A stretch of 64,000 nucleotides of DNA from Entrophospora sp. SA101. Its lineage: Eukaryota > Glomeromycota > Glomeromycetes > Entrophosporales > Entrophosporaceae. The DNA lies in contig CAUDNR010004134.1 in the NCBI GenBank assembly GCA_958430865.1, forward strand, positions 93,076 to 157,075, written 5' to 3'. Below are positions 1-12,185 of the stretch, piece after piece. The notes beneath the pieces were generated by a model. It did no database searches, had not been told where the DNA came from, and saw nothing but the letters and a program-made list of their open reading frames with translations. Each line of letters opens with the position of its first letter. Within the stretch, counting starts at the first letter, position 1. Position numbers and translations under genes: made by a program.

Positions 1-58
1 ACTTGTTGAAATGCCAAAAGAAGCACACAGATCTAGTCAATTCCTTAAGCACTCTTAA
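1..58 (+). pseudogene. Tail of the decayed ubiquitin-like/ZZ gene, copy 1
   Basis: Frame 2 reads LVEMPKEAHRSSQFLKHS and then a TAA at 56-58. In copy 2 the same peptide is the end of a longer decayed reading frame that starts left of the block (39790-41714), so this is the cut-off 3' end of that gene. It shows that the repeat begins left of window position 1. Confidence 0.5.
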
Positions 59-2446
59 TTAAAAATTATACAGTGGGATTGCTTAAAAAAATTAAATAAA
101 TACAACTTATATCATATCAGCCGATTTGGTTTTTTGGGCCTTTTTTCAAACCTTATGTCTTGATGTTAAACACGAGTATTTTTAATGTCAGTAGAATGAT
201 AATTAACCCTAAAAAAAATATTTGCTCCGCTAAAAAAAACTATTTTACTATTCAACAACCCGTCAGACCAATGGCCCCACCTCAAAACCAATGGGTTTTT
301 GCTAGTATAAAGTATTCATAACGTTATGATCATACCGTACTGGATTTTGGGGTTCAAACAAAATCAGCGCATATGTATATTTATTAATACATAAAATATT
401 TTTATCACACATATCGGAAGTTTTCTAGAAAAAAATAAATATACAAATTTTGGTGTTATCATTAATATAAAGTAGAGGAAGAAGATTTTTATTCTTCTAC
501 TATTTATTGAAATGGTTTTAGTGAGCATGTTTGAGTTTTAAGTAAATAATTTGAAAGAAACTTTGCCTATATATTGAAAGTCTGATTCGGATCTTTCATC
601 ATTGAATATTAAATTCTTCTACAAGTAATATGTGATGATAATTTTGAATTTTTAATAATAGAAATTAAAATGTAATGCAATATATTTTTACCATGAGAAT
701 CAAAAACATTATCATATCCGTGATTTTTTATCATTCTATGATCGAGTTTTTTTAAAAAAAATGCGTGTAGCATCTTCTGTTTTTGAATAATTCTGTAACT
801 GAAGTTATAGACTTCCCCCAAAAATGTTCACTCACAGCTATCTAATCCAGCTTGTTGTAGCGAATGAATTTTTTTAATATTATATTATCATAATCCATGC
901 TAAGTATAAACACAAATAAAATCTTTTTTATAGTCCCTTTTTCTAAATAAATTATATCAGGCATAGGCCAATCTTACCAGATATCAAATATAAATACATA
1001 AACAACGATTTAAATAAAAAATACGACTTTTATATGATATAAATTAAAACAATTTCTGAGCAGAGATTTCTAAACCAAAGCATCAAAACATACCAATTAA
1101 TAGAATTCTTTGATGTTATCTCCTTTTTGATCTTTATATATTTGTTTATTTCTCGGATTGTATATAGTTTTGATTATGTGTTACATCAATAATATGGGTT
1201 TGTTGCTTTTTTATTATCATTATTGAGATTCATAAAATCTACTGGACTGCGATTTAGTTTTCGTACGTATTTTCAAGTCACAAATTTCTTTTCTTTTCCA
1301 AAAAGCAGATAATAGCATCAGATCAATTTAACACTTTCACGGAAGGGTAAAATGTTGTCTTTTATTCATTGTTGCCGGTTTCCTTGGAGCTGTTTAGCAT
1401 AAATATACTACAATCTTCAAGAATCTTACCTTAGGTTCAAAACGCTACCCTACAAAAGCTTAGGTACTTAAAATGTGCTCAAAATGTACCTTAAAATATT
1501 TGGTGGATGCCTTAAGTATGTTTTGAGCGTGTAATACTATACTAAAAACATACTTATTCATTGAAATACACTTGAAAGGTAGTTGAAATGCTATACAAAG
1601 TATATTTGAAATTTTCCACTATTGAAAAAAGTATATTTTAAGCATATTCTAAGTATCGCTTTTCTAATTCCTTTCAGAATAGCACAGTCAGTCATCTAAT
1701 CATTTATTGGCCTGAATAATTGAATTGAATTAAATTTAATAACATATCCAAAAATCCAAAACTAAATCATCCATCGTCTATAATAATTTTATCATTTTGG
1801 TACACCTTTTTTAACTCCTACTGAAACGGTAGTGTTTATTTTATCATTGATAAATCAATATTTAATTTTACACGTTTATTGAACAAAGTTTTTCTTGTGA
1901 CAATCGATCAGCATTGTATTTTTTAACTTTGTAAGTAAACGTGAGTGAAGGAAGCCTTACCTAATATATCATTTTTACAAAAATTGGGGGACTAGATACA
2001 CTTTAAAGTCACTTGTAAACTCCTGACGAATATCCACATATAAAGATTAACCAAATTATATTTGTGATAAACAATGGAAACTGGCGTAAGTTTACGAAAG
2101 TTTTAGTTTCCTAATGATGTGGAAAAGGAAGCAGATATGTGGATAAATTGACAGCAAAGTTAAAATTGGATAAAGCAAAGTAAGAGACGTAAACAATACA
2201 GTACATCTAATTCACCTTTTGCTGTTCTAATTTGTTAATCCTTCTCGTAAAAAGTTCAGTTGTTGATGCAATCATTCATTTATTTGGTGATCTTTGACAA
2301 ATTTTGACATCTTTTTTTTTCTGGCAAATATTCTAGCTATATTTGGCTATCTATACCAAATAAAGATAATCAAATTTTTAGGTTACGCAATTAATAGATC
2401 AAAGTAAAATTTTAAAAAAAAATTTGATAAATAATCATCAATAATA
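59..2446. other. Gene-poor upstream region of UTP18, copy 1
   Basis: No convincing gene was found. A 70-codon minus-strand frame at 609-821 resembles no family I know; it persists in all three copies only because the copies are nearly identical. A tract at about 1430-1670 is rich in short variants of aagtat/taagca motifs in both orientations and resembles the tract at 25790-26080, which suggests an old MITE. The region presumably holds the UTP18 promoter; I see no specific site. Confidence 0.5.
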
Positions 2447-3446
2447 ATGTTTTTTGACGATTACGAAATCGATGAAGCATTAAAAGAAACAATTAAAGAA
2501 AAAGACAAAGATGAGTATTATTCTTCAGTTGATGAGTCAGAACAAGAAGAAGTTGTGAAAGATAAAGAGGAGAAAGTGAAAGAAAGTGAAGAGGAAGAGG
2601 AAGAGGAGGAGGAGGAGGAGGAGGAAGAATTGAAAGTAATTTATCGGAATACTTTTATATTTTGAATTTTGTGTTAAATTTATAAAGTTTATACCTTTAC
2701 ATACGCGTACACATTTTTAAAAAATAACAGAATTCAACTGACTCATCTTTACAACCAATATCATTTTCAATTGATCCAACGCCCACCAAAAATTATGAAA
2801 AATTACTTGACGATCATGATGATGATGATATCAGCGAGGAGAATGATATTGCTAATGAAGGTATGATGAATTGGTTATAGATTCTTAATAATTTTAGATG
2901 TCAAATTAATTAATTAATTAATTGCTAAATAACTCCCAAAAAAAGAAACGTTGTCGTCTTCGTCATCAAAGAAAATCGTTTGGCAAGATTCAGATGATGA
3001 AAACATTACTGTTTCTTTGAAAAATCAAAGTAAAATTCGTAAATTACGTGAAACTGAAGAAGAGGATTTGATATCGGGTGCTCAATATGAAATGCGATTA
3101 AGAAATCAGTGAAGTAAAACATATGTTCAAATAGCTTATGTTCTTTTTTCTTTTTTTTCAAGATCATATTGTTTCATATTATTATTGAAATAAATTTTTA
3201 ATTAAAACTTCATCGAAAATACAAATATATAATAAATTTAGGTTTGAGAAACTTAATCCAACACCTAATTGGGCAACTCTTCCTTCAAAAATTTCCTCTG
3301 ATAAAAATAAAAAAATAAAACTGTCAGATCCAAATATATCTGATGCTGATGATGTTGGTGATGATAATAATCGTGTAAAAAAATTATCAAATAAAAAACT
3401 TGATATCGTAACAGTGAAAAATGCAAATCAACAAGATTATTCAAAA

Positions 3447-3485
<39 letters not shown>

Positions 3486-3681
3486 TATTAATTAATTAAT
3501 TCTTTAACTATTTATTAATTCTTTAACTATTTATTAATAATTTTTTTTTTAAAGGGGGTAATTGAAATAGCAAGTTTTCATCCTAATGCACAAGTATTGA
3601 TGACGGCAGGTTTAGACAAGACAATTAGATTGTTTCAGGTTGGATTTAACTACTACCATTATTATCATTTTGTCATAACTC

Positions 3682-3714
<33 letters not shown>

Positions 3715-4782
3715 AATAACATTCACAATAATTGTCTTATTTATTTATTTTTCCTGACAGATTGATGGTAAAATAAATCCCAAAATTCAATCAACAATGT
3801 TTAAAGATTTACCAATATTTAATGCAGCCTTTAATCCAAGTGGTGAAGATATTGTAGTAACAGGTAGAAAAAAACACTATTATATTTATAATATTGAAAG
3901 TGATGTGATTGAAAGACCTAGAGATATTCATGGATTTAAAGATAAATCACTTGAGAATTTTTCAATATCACCATGTGGAAAATATATTGCATTTGCCGGA
4001 AAGAATGGATACATAGCATTGATAAGTTATAAGACAAAACAATGGATTACCAGTTTGAAAGTGAATGGTTTAGTAAAGTCAATTGATTGGTCTAGTAATG
4101 GTCAATATTTATTTTCTCTTAGCAGTGATGCTGAAATTTATCAATGGGATGTTGGTATGAGAAAATGTATTTATCGTTTTTTGGATTATGGAGGTTTTAA
4201 ACCTACAAGAATATCCATATCAAAAAATGATTGTTATTATTCTATTGGGTAAAAAATTTTATTTTTTATGTTGGAATTAAATATATATATAAATAATATA
4301 TATATATACATACAATCCATATCATTATTAACAAAAAAAAAAAAAATTTTTTTTTATTAAAACATCACACAGATCAAATACTGGTGTTGTAAACATTTAT
4401 GACAAATCATGTTTAACCATTAAAGAACCAAAACCTTTGAAATCTTTTATGAATTTGACAACTTGTATCCACGATATGAAATTTAATCATGATACACAAA
4501 TATTAGGGATTTCTAGTCATTCAAAGAAAGATCAATTAAAAATGGTAATATTTATTTTGATTATGATTATATTTATTTATATAACTTTAATATATATTTA
4601 TTTTATATATGCATTAGTTTCATTTACCATCTCTTAATGCATTTCCGAATTGGCCAACTTTTTCAACTCCATTAAGTTATGTTCAATGTTTTGATTTTTC
4701 ACCTGCTAGTGGTTATTTAGCTGTCGGCAATGATAAAGGCAAAGTTCTTCTATATAGATTAAAAGATTATCCAATTGCTTAA
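2447..4782 (+). CDS. UTP18: U3 snoRNP-associated WD-repeat protein Utp18, copy 1
   Basis: Eight exons join in frame: 2447-2635, 2731-2860, 2946-3108, 3242-3446, 3555-3638, 3761-4248, 4373-4544 and 4618-4782, with GT-AG introns. They give about 531 residues. The N-terminal third is acidic, with a glutamate run near residues 47-61. The family signature QFEKLNPTPNWA follows at about 161-172, then WD/beta-propeller repeats from about 229 to the end, finishing in the typical FSPASGYLAVGNDKGKVLLY block. Utp18 is a nucleolar component of the small-subunit processome; it acts in early 18S pre-rRNA processing and in yeast helps recruit the exosome helicase Mtr4. Intron 4 carries an ATT microsatellite. 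The gene is complete here and in copy 2, and truncated by the window end in copy 3. Confidence 0.93.
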
Positions 4783-6172
4783 ATTATTTATTATTATTTT
4801 GTCTTTGGTTTAATAAATATTATAAAAATTAATTAACCAACTAAATAGTTTATTGTTTTTTTTTTTGATATCCAATACTGGTTTTACCAAATTGGCCTTT
4901 GGCCACCAAAAGTCAAATCTCTACTACCCATAAGATGCAATGCCTAATTAAAATTTTTATGTCAAGAATTGTCTTGCAAATAAAATCAGTCATATATGCA
5001 TCAAACTGACCAGGTTTTGTTGAAAGTAATAAAGTTGGGGGGTATAGATAAATACAAATACATATTCTCTTGTAATTATTGATGATGAGCTATCAGGTTC
5101 TTCATCCAAAATAAATATAAATCATGTACCGATTTCAACTAATTTCTTTTATGCTAAAAATTCATTATGACGAGTTTATTAATTTTGAAATTTACTTGCA
5201 TCCGTTTGACTGTAACAATATAATAGCTTAAACTCTTCTAATTCGAAAAAAACGTCTTCTTGCTCATCAAAGCCTAATGACAACAACGTTGACAATAATA
5301 AAACAAAAAAAAACACAGATTATACCTCATATAATTACTATTCTAGATACAACGTTTTTGGATGATGTTTTATCTGTTGAAACAGATTTTACTAGGAAAT
5401 TAAATCTACTTAAAGCTAGCCTTAAGAAAAAGAATAATAGCAATAAACCTGAATCTACTACATAACATTAATTCAGATAAATTATTGAGAGAAGAAACTA
5501 TTATTGCCAACGTTCAAAAAGAGAAATCAGTTCCATCAAGATCTGGCATCAATCATTCCATAAATAATGGTATCAATTAATATTCGACATACACAAACAA
5601 TTAACGCCAGTCAATATATACTAATCAACACTTCAACGCACTCTAAATATCGAAAAGATCCAATGGGAGTCTCTCCTAGCCGGTAAATAATTTTGCCATT
5701 TGTTAATAACCTATTAAAAATTTATTATTAAAAAATTAATAAAATATTTACCTGCACATGAAGATAAAGAAAATATGATTATGAGTCGCACCGTTAGAAA
5801 CATGCTAATATAATATTATCATCAATAATTAATGCATATCCCTTTTAATCCTTAAACTACTCAAAAAAAAAAAAAGGAATTAAAAGATTATGTATCATTT
5901 CCAAAATAATATGAAATATTTTTAAATAGTTTTACCTATCAATGTCCACTGTGCAACAAGTAAAATAACATTAAATGTTAGATGACATTTAGTAATTGCT
6001 ATTACTATACTTTTATTATTTAATATATATACAAGAAATAAAGAAAAAATGAATTAATTTTTTAAATGACTTTTTTTATTGGCTGCCTCATATTACATTC
6101 TCATCTATTATATTATATACAGGTTAGTGATACCAATTAGCAGAATTATAATTTTTGTCAGAAACTGACAGA
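4783..6172. other. Intergenic region between UTP18 and RFC2, copy 1
   Basis: The two flanking genes converge on this stretch. A 62-codon plus-strand frame at 5277-5465 has a lysine- and asparagine-rich end, and a neighbouring frame is also partly open, so it could be a decayed exon. I recognise no family. The rest is AT-rich with poly-A and poly-T runs. Confidence 0.4.
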
Positions 6173-7602
6173 TTAAATTTTTTTCAATCTTTTGTTTATC
6201 TTGGAGATTCTTGCAATCAATGCTAAAAGTTGGATTTCTGTTGCTACACCTTCTAAAATTTTCCTATGTGCCGTTCCAACTTCCTATAAATCATTAATTA
6301 ATTAATTCAATAATATTATATTAGTGAATTAAATTTGTGAGAAGAAAAGTAAGGAGAGGAGAATATACAACAAATAATTACAAATATAATTTCCAATCTC
6401 ATTGCTTCGTTTATTTCATTTTTTGTCTTTAATGCCCTGAACAGAGTAGTGGCAATGCCCTCAGCACTATGTCCCTTATGTAAAAGGTTTGTCATTTTAT
6501 CCATAGCCTCTGATACATTTCCATTTAAACAATCATCAAGAATTTCACCTAATAAGTGTGGGTGTGGCACATCACAATTCACATAGACGTTCTCTTCAGT
6601 AACTATTCCAAATCCATTGAAAATTGACTGTAAATTATTGATAGCTTGTCGCATGTCACCTTCTGATGTAAATACGATTGCATCAATACCTTTAGGAACA
6701 TATTTTACCTAAATTTTAATACAGTGCAAGATAATCAGAAAAATATAGTAAATTATGATAAATTTAATAATTATTATTATTATAGTAAATATATTTACAT
6801 CTTGATGTTTACAAATTTCTAATAATCTTTTTTCGATCATATCATCTGTTAATTTTTTAAATTTAAATATAGTACATCTGCTTTGAATTGGTTCAATAAT
6901 TTTGTTTGATATGTTACATGCAAGTGCAAATCTAGTTGTCTTTGAAAATAATTCTATAATACGACGAAGAGATTGTTGTGCACCAATTGTCATACTAAAA
7001 AAGAATAAAGTGATTAATATTTATTTAAAAATTTATATTAAGGTTAATAATGATAATTATTATTATTATTATTACCAGTCAGCTTCATCCAATATAATAA
7101 TTTTATGTTTACCAACTGGTAAATTAATTTTTCTTTGAGCAAATGTTTTGATTGTATTTCTAACAACATCAATACCTCTAAATAATAACAAATGCAATAA
7201 AGGATAAGAAAATAATAATAAAATTTGTATAATAATAATCAAATCTATTTTTCTACCTATCATCGGATGCATTTAGTTCCAACACAGCATCATTATTATA
7301 ATGATCTCCTAATAATGCACGCGCAAGACATAAAATACTAGTAGTTTTACCAACACCTGGTGCTCCAGATAAAAGCATATGTGGCATATTACCATCATTT
7401 GCAATCACCTTCAGCCTCTCAACAATATCTTCATTTCCAACTATATCATCTAAAACTACTGGTCGATATTTTTCAAGCCTTTTTATATGAATTTATATAT
7501 TAAAGTAATTATTAGACTTTAAAAACACGCGTTTTAATTTTTTAAGAAAAACCACATGTAAGTGTATGTGCATGATAGGTACCAAGGAAGTCCTGAACTC
7601 AT
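6173..7602 (-). CDS. RFC2: Replication factor C small subunit (human RFC2 / yeast Rfc4 type), copy 1
   Basis: Six exons on the minus strand (7602-7583, 7478-7257, 7177-7076, 6994-6799, 6708-6382, 6283-6173) encode about 325 residues, the normal length for this subunit. It opens MSSGLPW, then EKYRP; exon 1 is only 20 nt and splits the Trp codon. Walker A GAPGVGKT lies at about 45-52, Walker B IIILDEAD at about 107-114, and the RFC-specific SRC motif at about 153-155. The C-terminal collar helices end in a lysine-rich tail. In the family this AAA+ subunit is part of the heteropentameric clamp loader that opens PCNA on primed DNA. Family members usually have Ser after DEAD; here it is Cys. The bystin stop codon lies 178 bp upstream on the same strand. 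An identical copy is at 47829-49258. Confidence 0.95.
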
Positions 7603-7780
7603 ATCTTCTTTTTTGTTAATATGTAATTTATTTATAAATCTTGGAATAATATCAAAAATATTTGAGCAACCAATGTAGATCAACTTTGTAATTATCATTT
7701 ATTGTAAATCGTTTAAATTAAATAAAAAAAGTAATACATAATTATAAGATGGAACTAATACTAGGAATTATTTATGACAA

Positions 7781-8553
7781 CTAAACTATTTCCATTTTTA
7801 CATCTTGGATGATTTCATCACGAGCAACAGAGTTAGCAATTTCTCGTCGAATTTCAGGTGTGATTTGTTCATGCAATTTAGATTTAAGTACATCAAACAG
7901 TGCTTCTTTCTGCTCTGGTGTCAAATCTTGTTTATATCTTTTAAAAATAACATAATTAGCAATTAATAATTAATAATATAACAACAATAAAATAATAATA
8001 ACTCTCAAAAAAATTAAAATTACCTTTGTGCAAATACTAAAAAAGATTGATGCCATAATACAGGCATTTTCCTTTCATCGTTTTTAAATCTAACAAAATG
8101 AAATACCAAAGCATCTACAACTTTGTATGGTAATGCATATTTTTTATCAAGCAAAATGCGAATAAATAAACTGCTGGGACCAGTATAATCCATTTCTGCC
8201 AATCGTAATAGTGCAGCTGAAGAATGAAGCATCGGGATACTAACTTTAGATATTACACTACCAACAATTGCTGCTTCCTTTAATGTGCATGTGCCAGACT
8301 ATAATAAATGTATATGTAGTATATGTGCGTGCGTTGTTTATATGCATTTGTAATATTAATTATAATAGCAATAATCATAATGATAAATTTATAATTACCT
8401 CACACAATGGAAACAAAATTCCTTTGAAAAATGCAGCTGGCTTATATAAAGCTTTTTTTAATGCCATATATAAATGAGGATTAAGTTTTTTGTTTTCTTT
8501 TATATCATCACGAACTTTATCCAAAAGTACAATATCAAAAAATCTAATTACCA

Positions 8554-8592
<39 letters not shown>

Positions 8593-9821
8593 TTATATAT
8601 TTAAGCCTATATATGTTATGCAAAAGTTCATAAAATAAATAAATACCTTTGAGATTGTTTATCACTCAGATTAGAAACAAAAATACGAGTTGCCTGCAAT
8701 GTTGCATGTGGAGTCCAATTTTCAGGTTTTGTGAGATATAATATATCCTCCCAATCTGGTAGTGATGGAATAATTTTGAAGGCTTTTGGAATCTTACCAG
8801 ATTTATACCCACTTAACAAAGTACCAACTCTGAACAAATTAATATAAAAAATTTATTATATTTATTTCCTTCGATGCATATTCGCATCTGCCTAAGAGGC
8901 ATACTATCTAATTAATAGGTTTATAAATATATAAACGTAAATAATATACTTACTTTGAGTAAACTTCAACAACTTTTGGATTCACAGTTGATGATGATTC
9001 CTTATCTGAAATGATAAAACATTTAAATATATTTTGAATTCGTTATATTTTTTTTAATGCTATTTGGAAAATTTTTTAATAACCTAAAGACATTTGCTTT
9101 TTCGAATTTTGCTGTGATTCAATTTTTTCCATTATAATATCTGACAAAGTTTTACTTTCTTTTGGCGTTTTAGATGTAAATTTATCAAAAATTTCTTGAT
9201 CATTTTCATCTATTTTCTGATCACGCACATACAAATATAAATTAATTAAAAAATGATAATAATGATAACAGCAATAATAATAGTAATATAAAAAAACTTC
9301 ATACTAATTCTATAATATCTTTATCGATATCATCATCGTCATCTTTTTCTTCTTCTGAATAATCATCTTCGCTATCGTCATCAACAAAAGATGAAAATAA
9401 TCTATTTACATGACTAATGTATGATTAAGAAGAAATAAATATTGATTTTATTTGAATTCAAATAAATACAATCAATCAACAATTATTACTTTTGTTTCTC
9501 AATTGTTTTGTCCTCCTCCTGCTTCTGTCCTTGTTCTTTTTCTAATTCTTCTTGCTGTTCTTTTGCAATTTTGAGAATTTTTTGTGAAAGCTTAGAATCA
9601 ACAAATTCCTGTTTATAATTAAGTGCGAGCCATTGTTAAAAAACAGTTGATTTGAAATTAATTCTGATTATAATTGTTTTTACACATACATCATCCTTTT
9701 CTTTTTCTTGGTTTCTGATCGCATATTTTGTTCTTGCTTTTCTATTTGGCAATATATTTTCTGTTAATTGTACATGTAAAGGTTTTTGTTGAACTTTTTT
9801 TGAAGATTTTTCTTTTCCCAT
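7781..9821 (-). CDS. BYSL: Bystin (Enp1), 40S ribosome biogenesis factor, complete copy
   Basis: Nine exons (9821-9690, 9608-9490, 9401-9305, 9216-9084, 9005-8954, 8829-8647, 8543-8399, 8298-8024, 7937-7781) join in frame to about 430 residues, close to the usual bystin length. The N-terminus is basic, then a lysine/glutamine/glutamate-rich and strongly acidic stretch, then the conserved helical bystin domain with [33 protein letters not shown] and [14 protein letters not shown]. Bystin binds pre-40S particles and is needed for 18S rRNA maturation and export. The first intron starts at GATGAT|GTATGTG. This is the only intact copy in the window; copy 2 loses exon 1 and most of exon 2. Confidence 0.95.
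8551..8592. repeat. TA microsatellite in a bystin intron
   Basis: A run of TA dinucleotides lies between bystin exons 6 and 7. It is 2 bp longer than its counterpart near 50207-50246. Slippage tracts of this kind are among the first places where two recently identical copies diverge. Confidence 0.9.
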
Positions 9822-9884
9822 AATTTAGAAAAATTGATTATCAAAAAAAAAATTTATTTTTGTCACACACATTATATATACAGT

Positions 9885-10060
9885 GCGTCTCGATTTAGCC
9901 AGGAAATTTATCCGCTAATACTAAATCGAGATATCCGCATAATCATTAATTGCTTATAATAACAATTGGTCGACTTCAAAATACCAAAACAAAAAAAAAT
10001 TTAACCGATAAGTTTTATTGTTCATGACTCAAGCTTCAAAACTTATCGGCCGGTTTTTTC
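9885..10060. mobile_element. Possible transposon end and hairpin upstream of bystin
   Basis: The segment begins at tatatacagtgcgtctcg, like the TA-CAGT start of Tc1/mariner elements. A sequence reading ctcgatttag recurs inverted within about 40 bp (ctaaatcgag). A second inverted repeat, ccgataagtttt and aaaacttatcgg, lies near 10002-10050. I find no matching far end or coding sequence, so it may be a MITE or a truncated element. Confidence 0.35.
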
Positions 10061-10182
10061 TTAAACTGAAAATTGGATGAGCCTTAGCATTTTGAAAGAT
10101 TCCGAATTTTGTTATACACTCAAGAAATTAAGTAAATTTCGTGTAACAACTTTTTTTTTCATATAATATTTTCTACAACATA

Positions 10183-11838
10183 CAGTACCTGGAAGAAAGT
10201 ATCCGAACGCAGTTTTTCGAAAATTCCGCAAAATATTACATAATAAAAATAAATAAAAAATGTCATTTTGTAGCTTAGGTTCTTACGGTTCTGCATATGA
10301 AATTTAAAGTTTTTTTTATTATCTAGAACTTTTTTAATTTTAAAAAAACGAAATTTAATTAAAAAAATTATATTTGTAATGATCAGCAAAATTGAAATAA
10401 GTTTTGAAATGAACAATCAATATTTTGTTGGCCAACCATTGCTAGAAATGCATGCCTCAATTCTTTTTGGCATGCTTTCAATAAGTTTTCCTAATCTTTC
10501 GTATGGAATTTTCGACCATTCCTCTTTCAGAGCCTCCTCCAATTCTGAAACATTTTTTGGATGAATCGTTTGTTTTCTTAATCTTGTTTCAAGTTCATGC
10601 CAAAGATGTTCTATGGGGTTAAGATCAGGTGATTGAGAGGGCCAATCTTCTAAAATTTTAATTCTATTTTCTTTAATCCAATCTTGAACAGCTTTGGCAG
10701 TATGCACAGGCGCGTTGTCATCTTGAAAGGAGTAATTTCTATTATTGAATTTATTTCCAACCAAAGGCAACAGATTTTTCTCCAAAATATCAATATAATC
10801 CCAACGATTCATTTTTCCATCCACCTTAACTAAAGGACCCAACCCTTTACCAGAGAAGCAACCCCAAACCATTATTCCACCACCACCATGCTTCACTGAT
10901 GGAACAAGGTTCTCGATGTCATAACGATGACCATCCTTTCGCCAAACACGACCTGGACCATCATTTTTAAATATTGTAAAATGTGATTCATCGCTCCAAA
11001 TCACAGTTTTCCAGTTTGGAGTAGTCCAATGTTTTCTTTGATTACACCATTTTAGTCGTCTCACTCTTTGTTTCTCTGACAAAAGTGGTTTTACTGCAGC
11101 GATTCGTGAGTAAATTTTAAGCTCATGAAGATTTTTACGAATTGTTTTTGTAGAAACCTTTTTACCACTTTCTTTAGTGAATTCTCTCTGTATTAATTCA
11201 GCAGAATTACGATTATTATTAATTACAATATCTTTTAATTTTTTCTGATCATCTTCATTCAAAGCTTTGGGCCTTCCACTTCTTGGTGCACTTTTTACGT
11301 TTTCAGAATTCATATGACGTTTAATAGTATCATATACAGTGGTCTTTGGAATTTTCAGTTTCTTAGATATTACTGACATACTATTTCTGCTTAATCGAAG
11401 ACCCAAAACTTTTCCACGTTCAAGTTCAGTCAATTCAGTGGTTTTTTTCATTTTTAAAATTTTAATAACAAAAATTTGATGATCGCAATTTTAATCATGT
11501 TTTCGATTTTTTAATTATAATTTTCCATATGTTTTGGATTCATGAAATTTTACATGTTTAATGTTCAATACCATAGCTTTCATTTGATATAATTTAATGA
11601 ATTTTTATTATGTGAAATTTGGTTATTTCACGAAAATACTGTAAAATTTTACAAATTTAATCAGATTTTGCTTTTTTAAAATTAAAAAAGTTCTAGATAA
11701 TAAAAAAAACTTTAAATTTCATATGCATAACCATAAGAACCTAAGCTACAAAATGACATTTTTTATTTATTTTTTTATTATGTAATATTTTGCGGAATTT
11801 TCGAAAAACTGCGTTCGGATACTTTCTTCCAGGTACTG
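10183..11838 (-). mobile_element. Intact Tc1-type transposon with long terminal inverted repeats
   Basis: The element runs from cagtacctggaagaaag to its inverted match at the other end and is flanked by TA on both sides (10181-10182, 11839-11840), the Tc1/mariner target duplication. The inverted repeats are long, roughly 170 bp each and nearly identical; the small differences I see include cggttctgcat versus the inverse of atgcataacc. Length is 1656 bp. It holds one uninterrupted transposase gene. It lies about 360 bp upstream of the bystin start codon. Intact ends and an open frame suggest recent activity. Confidence 0.93.
10417..11451 (-). CDS. Tc1-family DDE transposase, 344 aa, apparently intact
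   Basis: This single-exon gene sits inside the 10183-11838 element. Residues about 10-50 form a helix-turn-helix DNA-binding region, followed by an AT-hook-like SGRPKA at about 58-63. The catalytic domain shows WSDESHF (Asp154), FQDDNAPVH (Asp245 by alignment) and NPIEHLW (Glu281), with the glycine-rich KHGGGGIMVWGCFSG between. By my count 35 residues separate the second Asp from the Glu, so the triad reads DD35E rather than the classic DD34E. No stop or frameshift was seen. The protein would cut and paste its own element at TA sites. Confidence 0.95.
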   Translation of the reverse strand: MKKTTELTELERGKVLGLRLSRNSMSVISKKLKIPKTTVYDTIKRHMNSENVKSAPRSGRPKALNEDDQKKLKDIVINNNRNSAELIQREFTKESGKKVSTKTIRKNLHELKIYSRIAAVKPLLSEKQRVRRLKWCNQRKHWTTPNWKTVIWSDESHFTIFKNDGPGRVWRKDGHRYDIENLVPSVKHGGGGIMVWGCFSGKGLGPLVKVDGKMNRWDYIDILEKNLLPLVGNKFNNRNYSFQDDNAPVHTAKAVQDWIKENRIKILEDWPSQSPDLNPIEHLWHELETRLRKQTIHPKNVSELEEALKEEWSKIPYERLGKLIESMPKRIEACISSNGWPTKY

Positions 11839-11860
11839 TATGTTTTTTATATGACTCTTC

Positions 11861-11899
11861 AAAAAGTCACCTGATTGAGTCAAATGATCAACCTATTTC
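11861..11899 (+). repeat. Dispersed 39-bp repeat, copy A
   Basis: It begins aaaaagtcacctgattgag and matches 34232-34270 in the same orientation at all but two of 39 positions. It lies 21 bp outside the TA duplication of the Tc1 element. It may be the end of another mobile element. Confidence 0.75.
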
Positions 11900-12185
11900 T
11901 ACCAGATATATAAGAACAAATTTGATCGGTATAGAACTCAGTTCCCAGCTGCATTCAACATCTTTTTTTCACTAAGAAGTCGTTAGACAGGACCTTGTGG
12001 GCGAACTTGAAAACTAACCATCTTTAAAACCTATATTTATTTTATCATCATTACATATAGATTATGTTTTGGTACTAGTAGTATTTGTGTTCAAACATTT
12101 GTAACACCAAGAAATATACTATATATATTTAATTGGCGATTAATTACGTGGAAAAAAATTTTTAGAAGCTAAAATATAAATACAA

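Larger units (their letters stand above)
1..9515. repeat. Long repeat block, copy 1 (UTP18-RFC2-BYSL)
   Basis: This block matches 41657-51169 almost base for base, introns and intergenic DNA included. The differences I noticed are g versus a at 269 and a 2-bp length difference in the TA microsatellite near 8551-8592, which shifts the offset from 41656 to 41654. The match starts at the first base of the window, so the block probably extends further left. It stops inside bystin exon 2 at about 9515. The first part (from about 110) also matches copy 3 at 60927-64000. It is either a recent segmental duplication or assembly redundancy; the sequence alone cannot decide. Confidence 0.95.

Noticed and set aside
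609..821. 70-codon minus-strand frame repeated three times as a conserved gene
   Set aside because: It recurs only because the long repeat recurs; there is no family resemblance, no splice context and no independent conservation.
2580..2640. GAG/GAA repeat as a microsatellite expansion outside genes
   Set aside because: It encodes the acidic run of Utp18 exon 1 in frame, and acidic stretches here are normal for the family.
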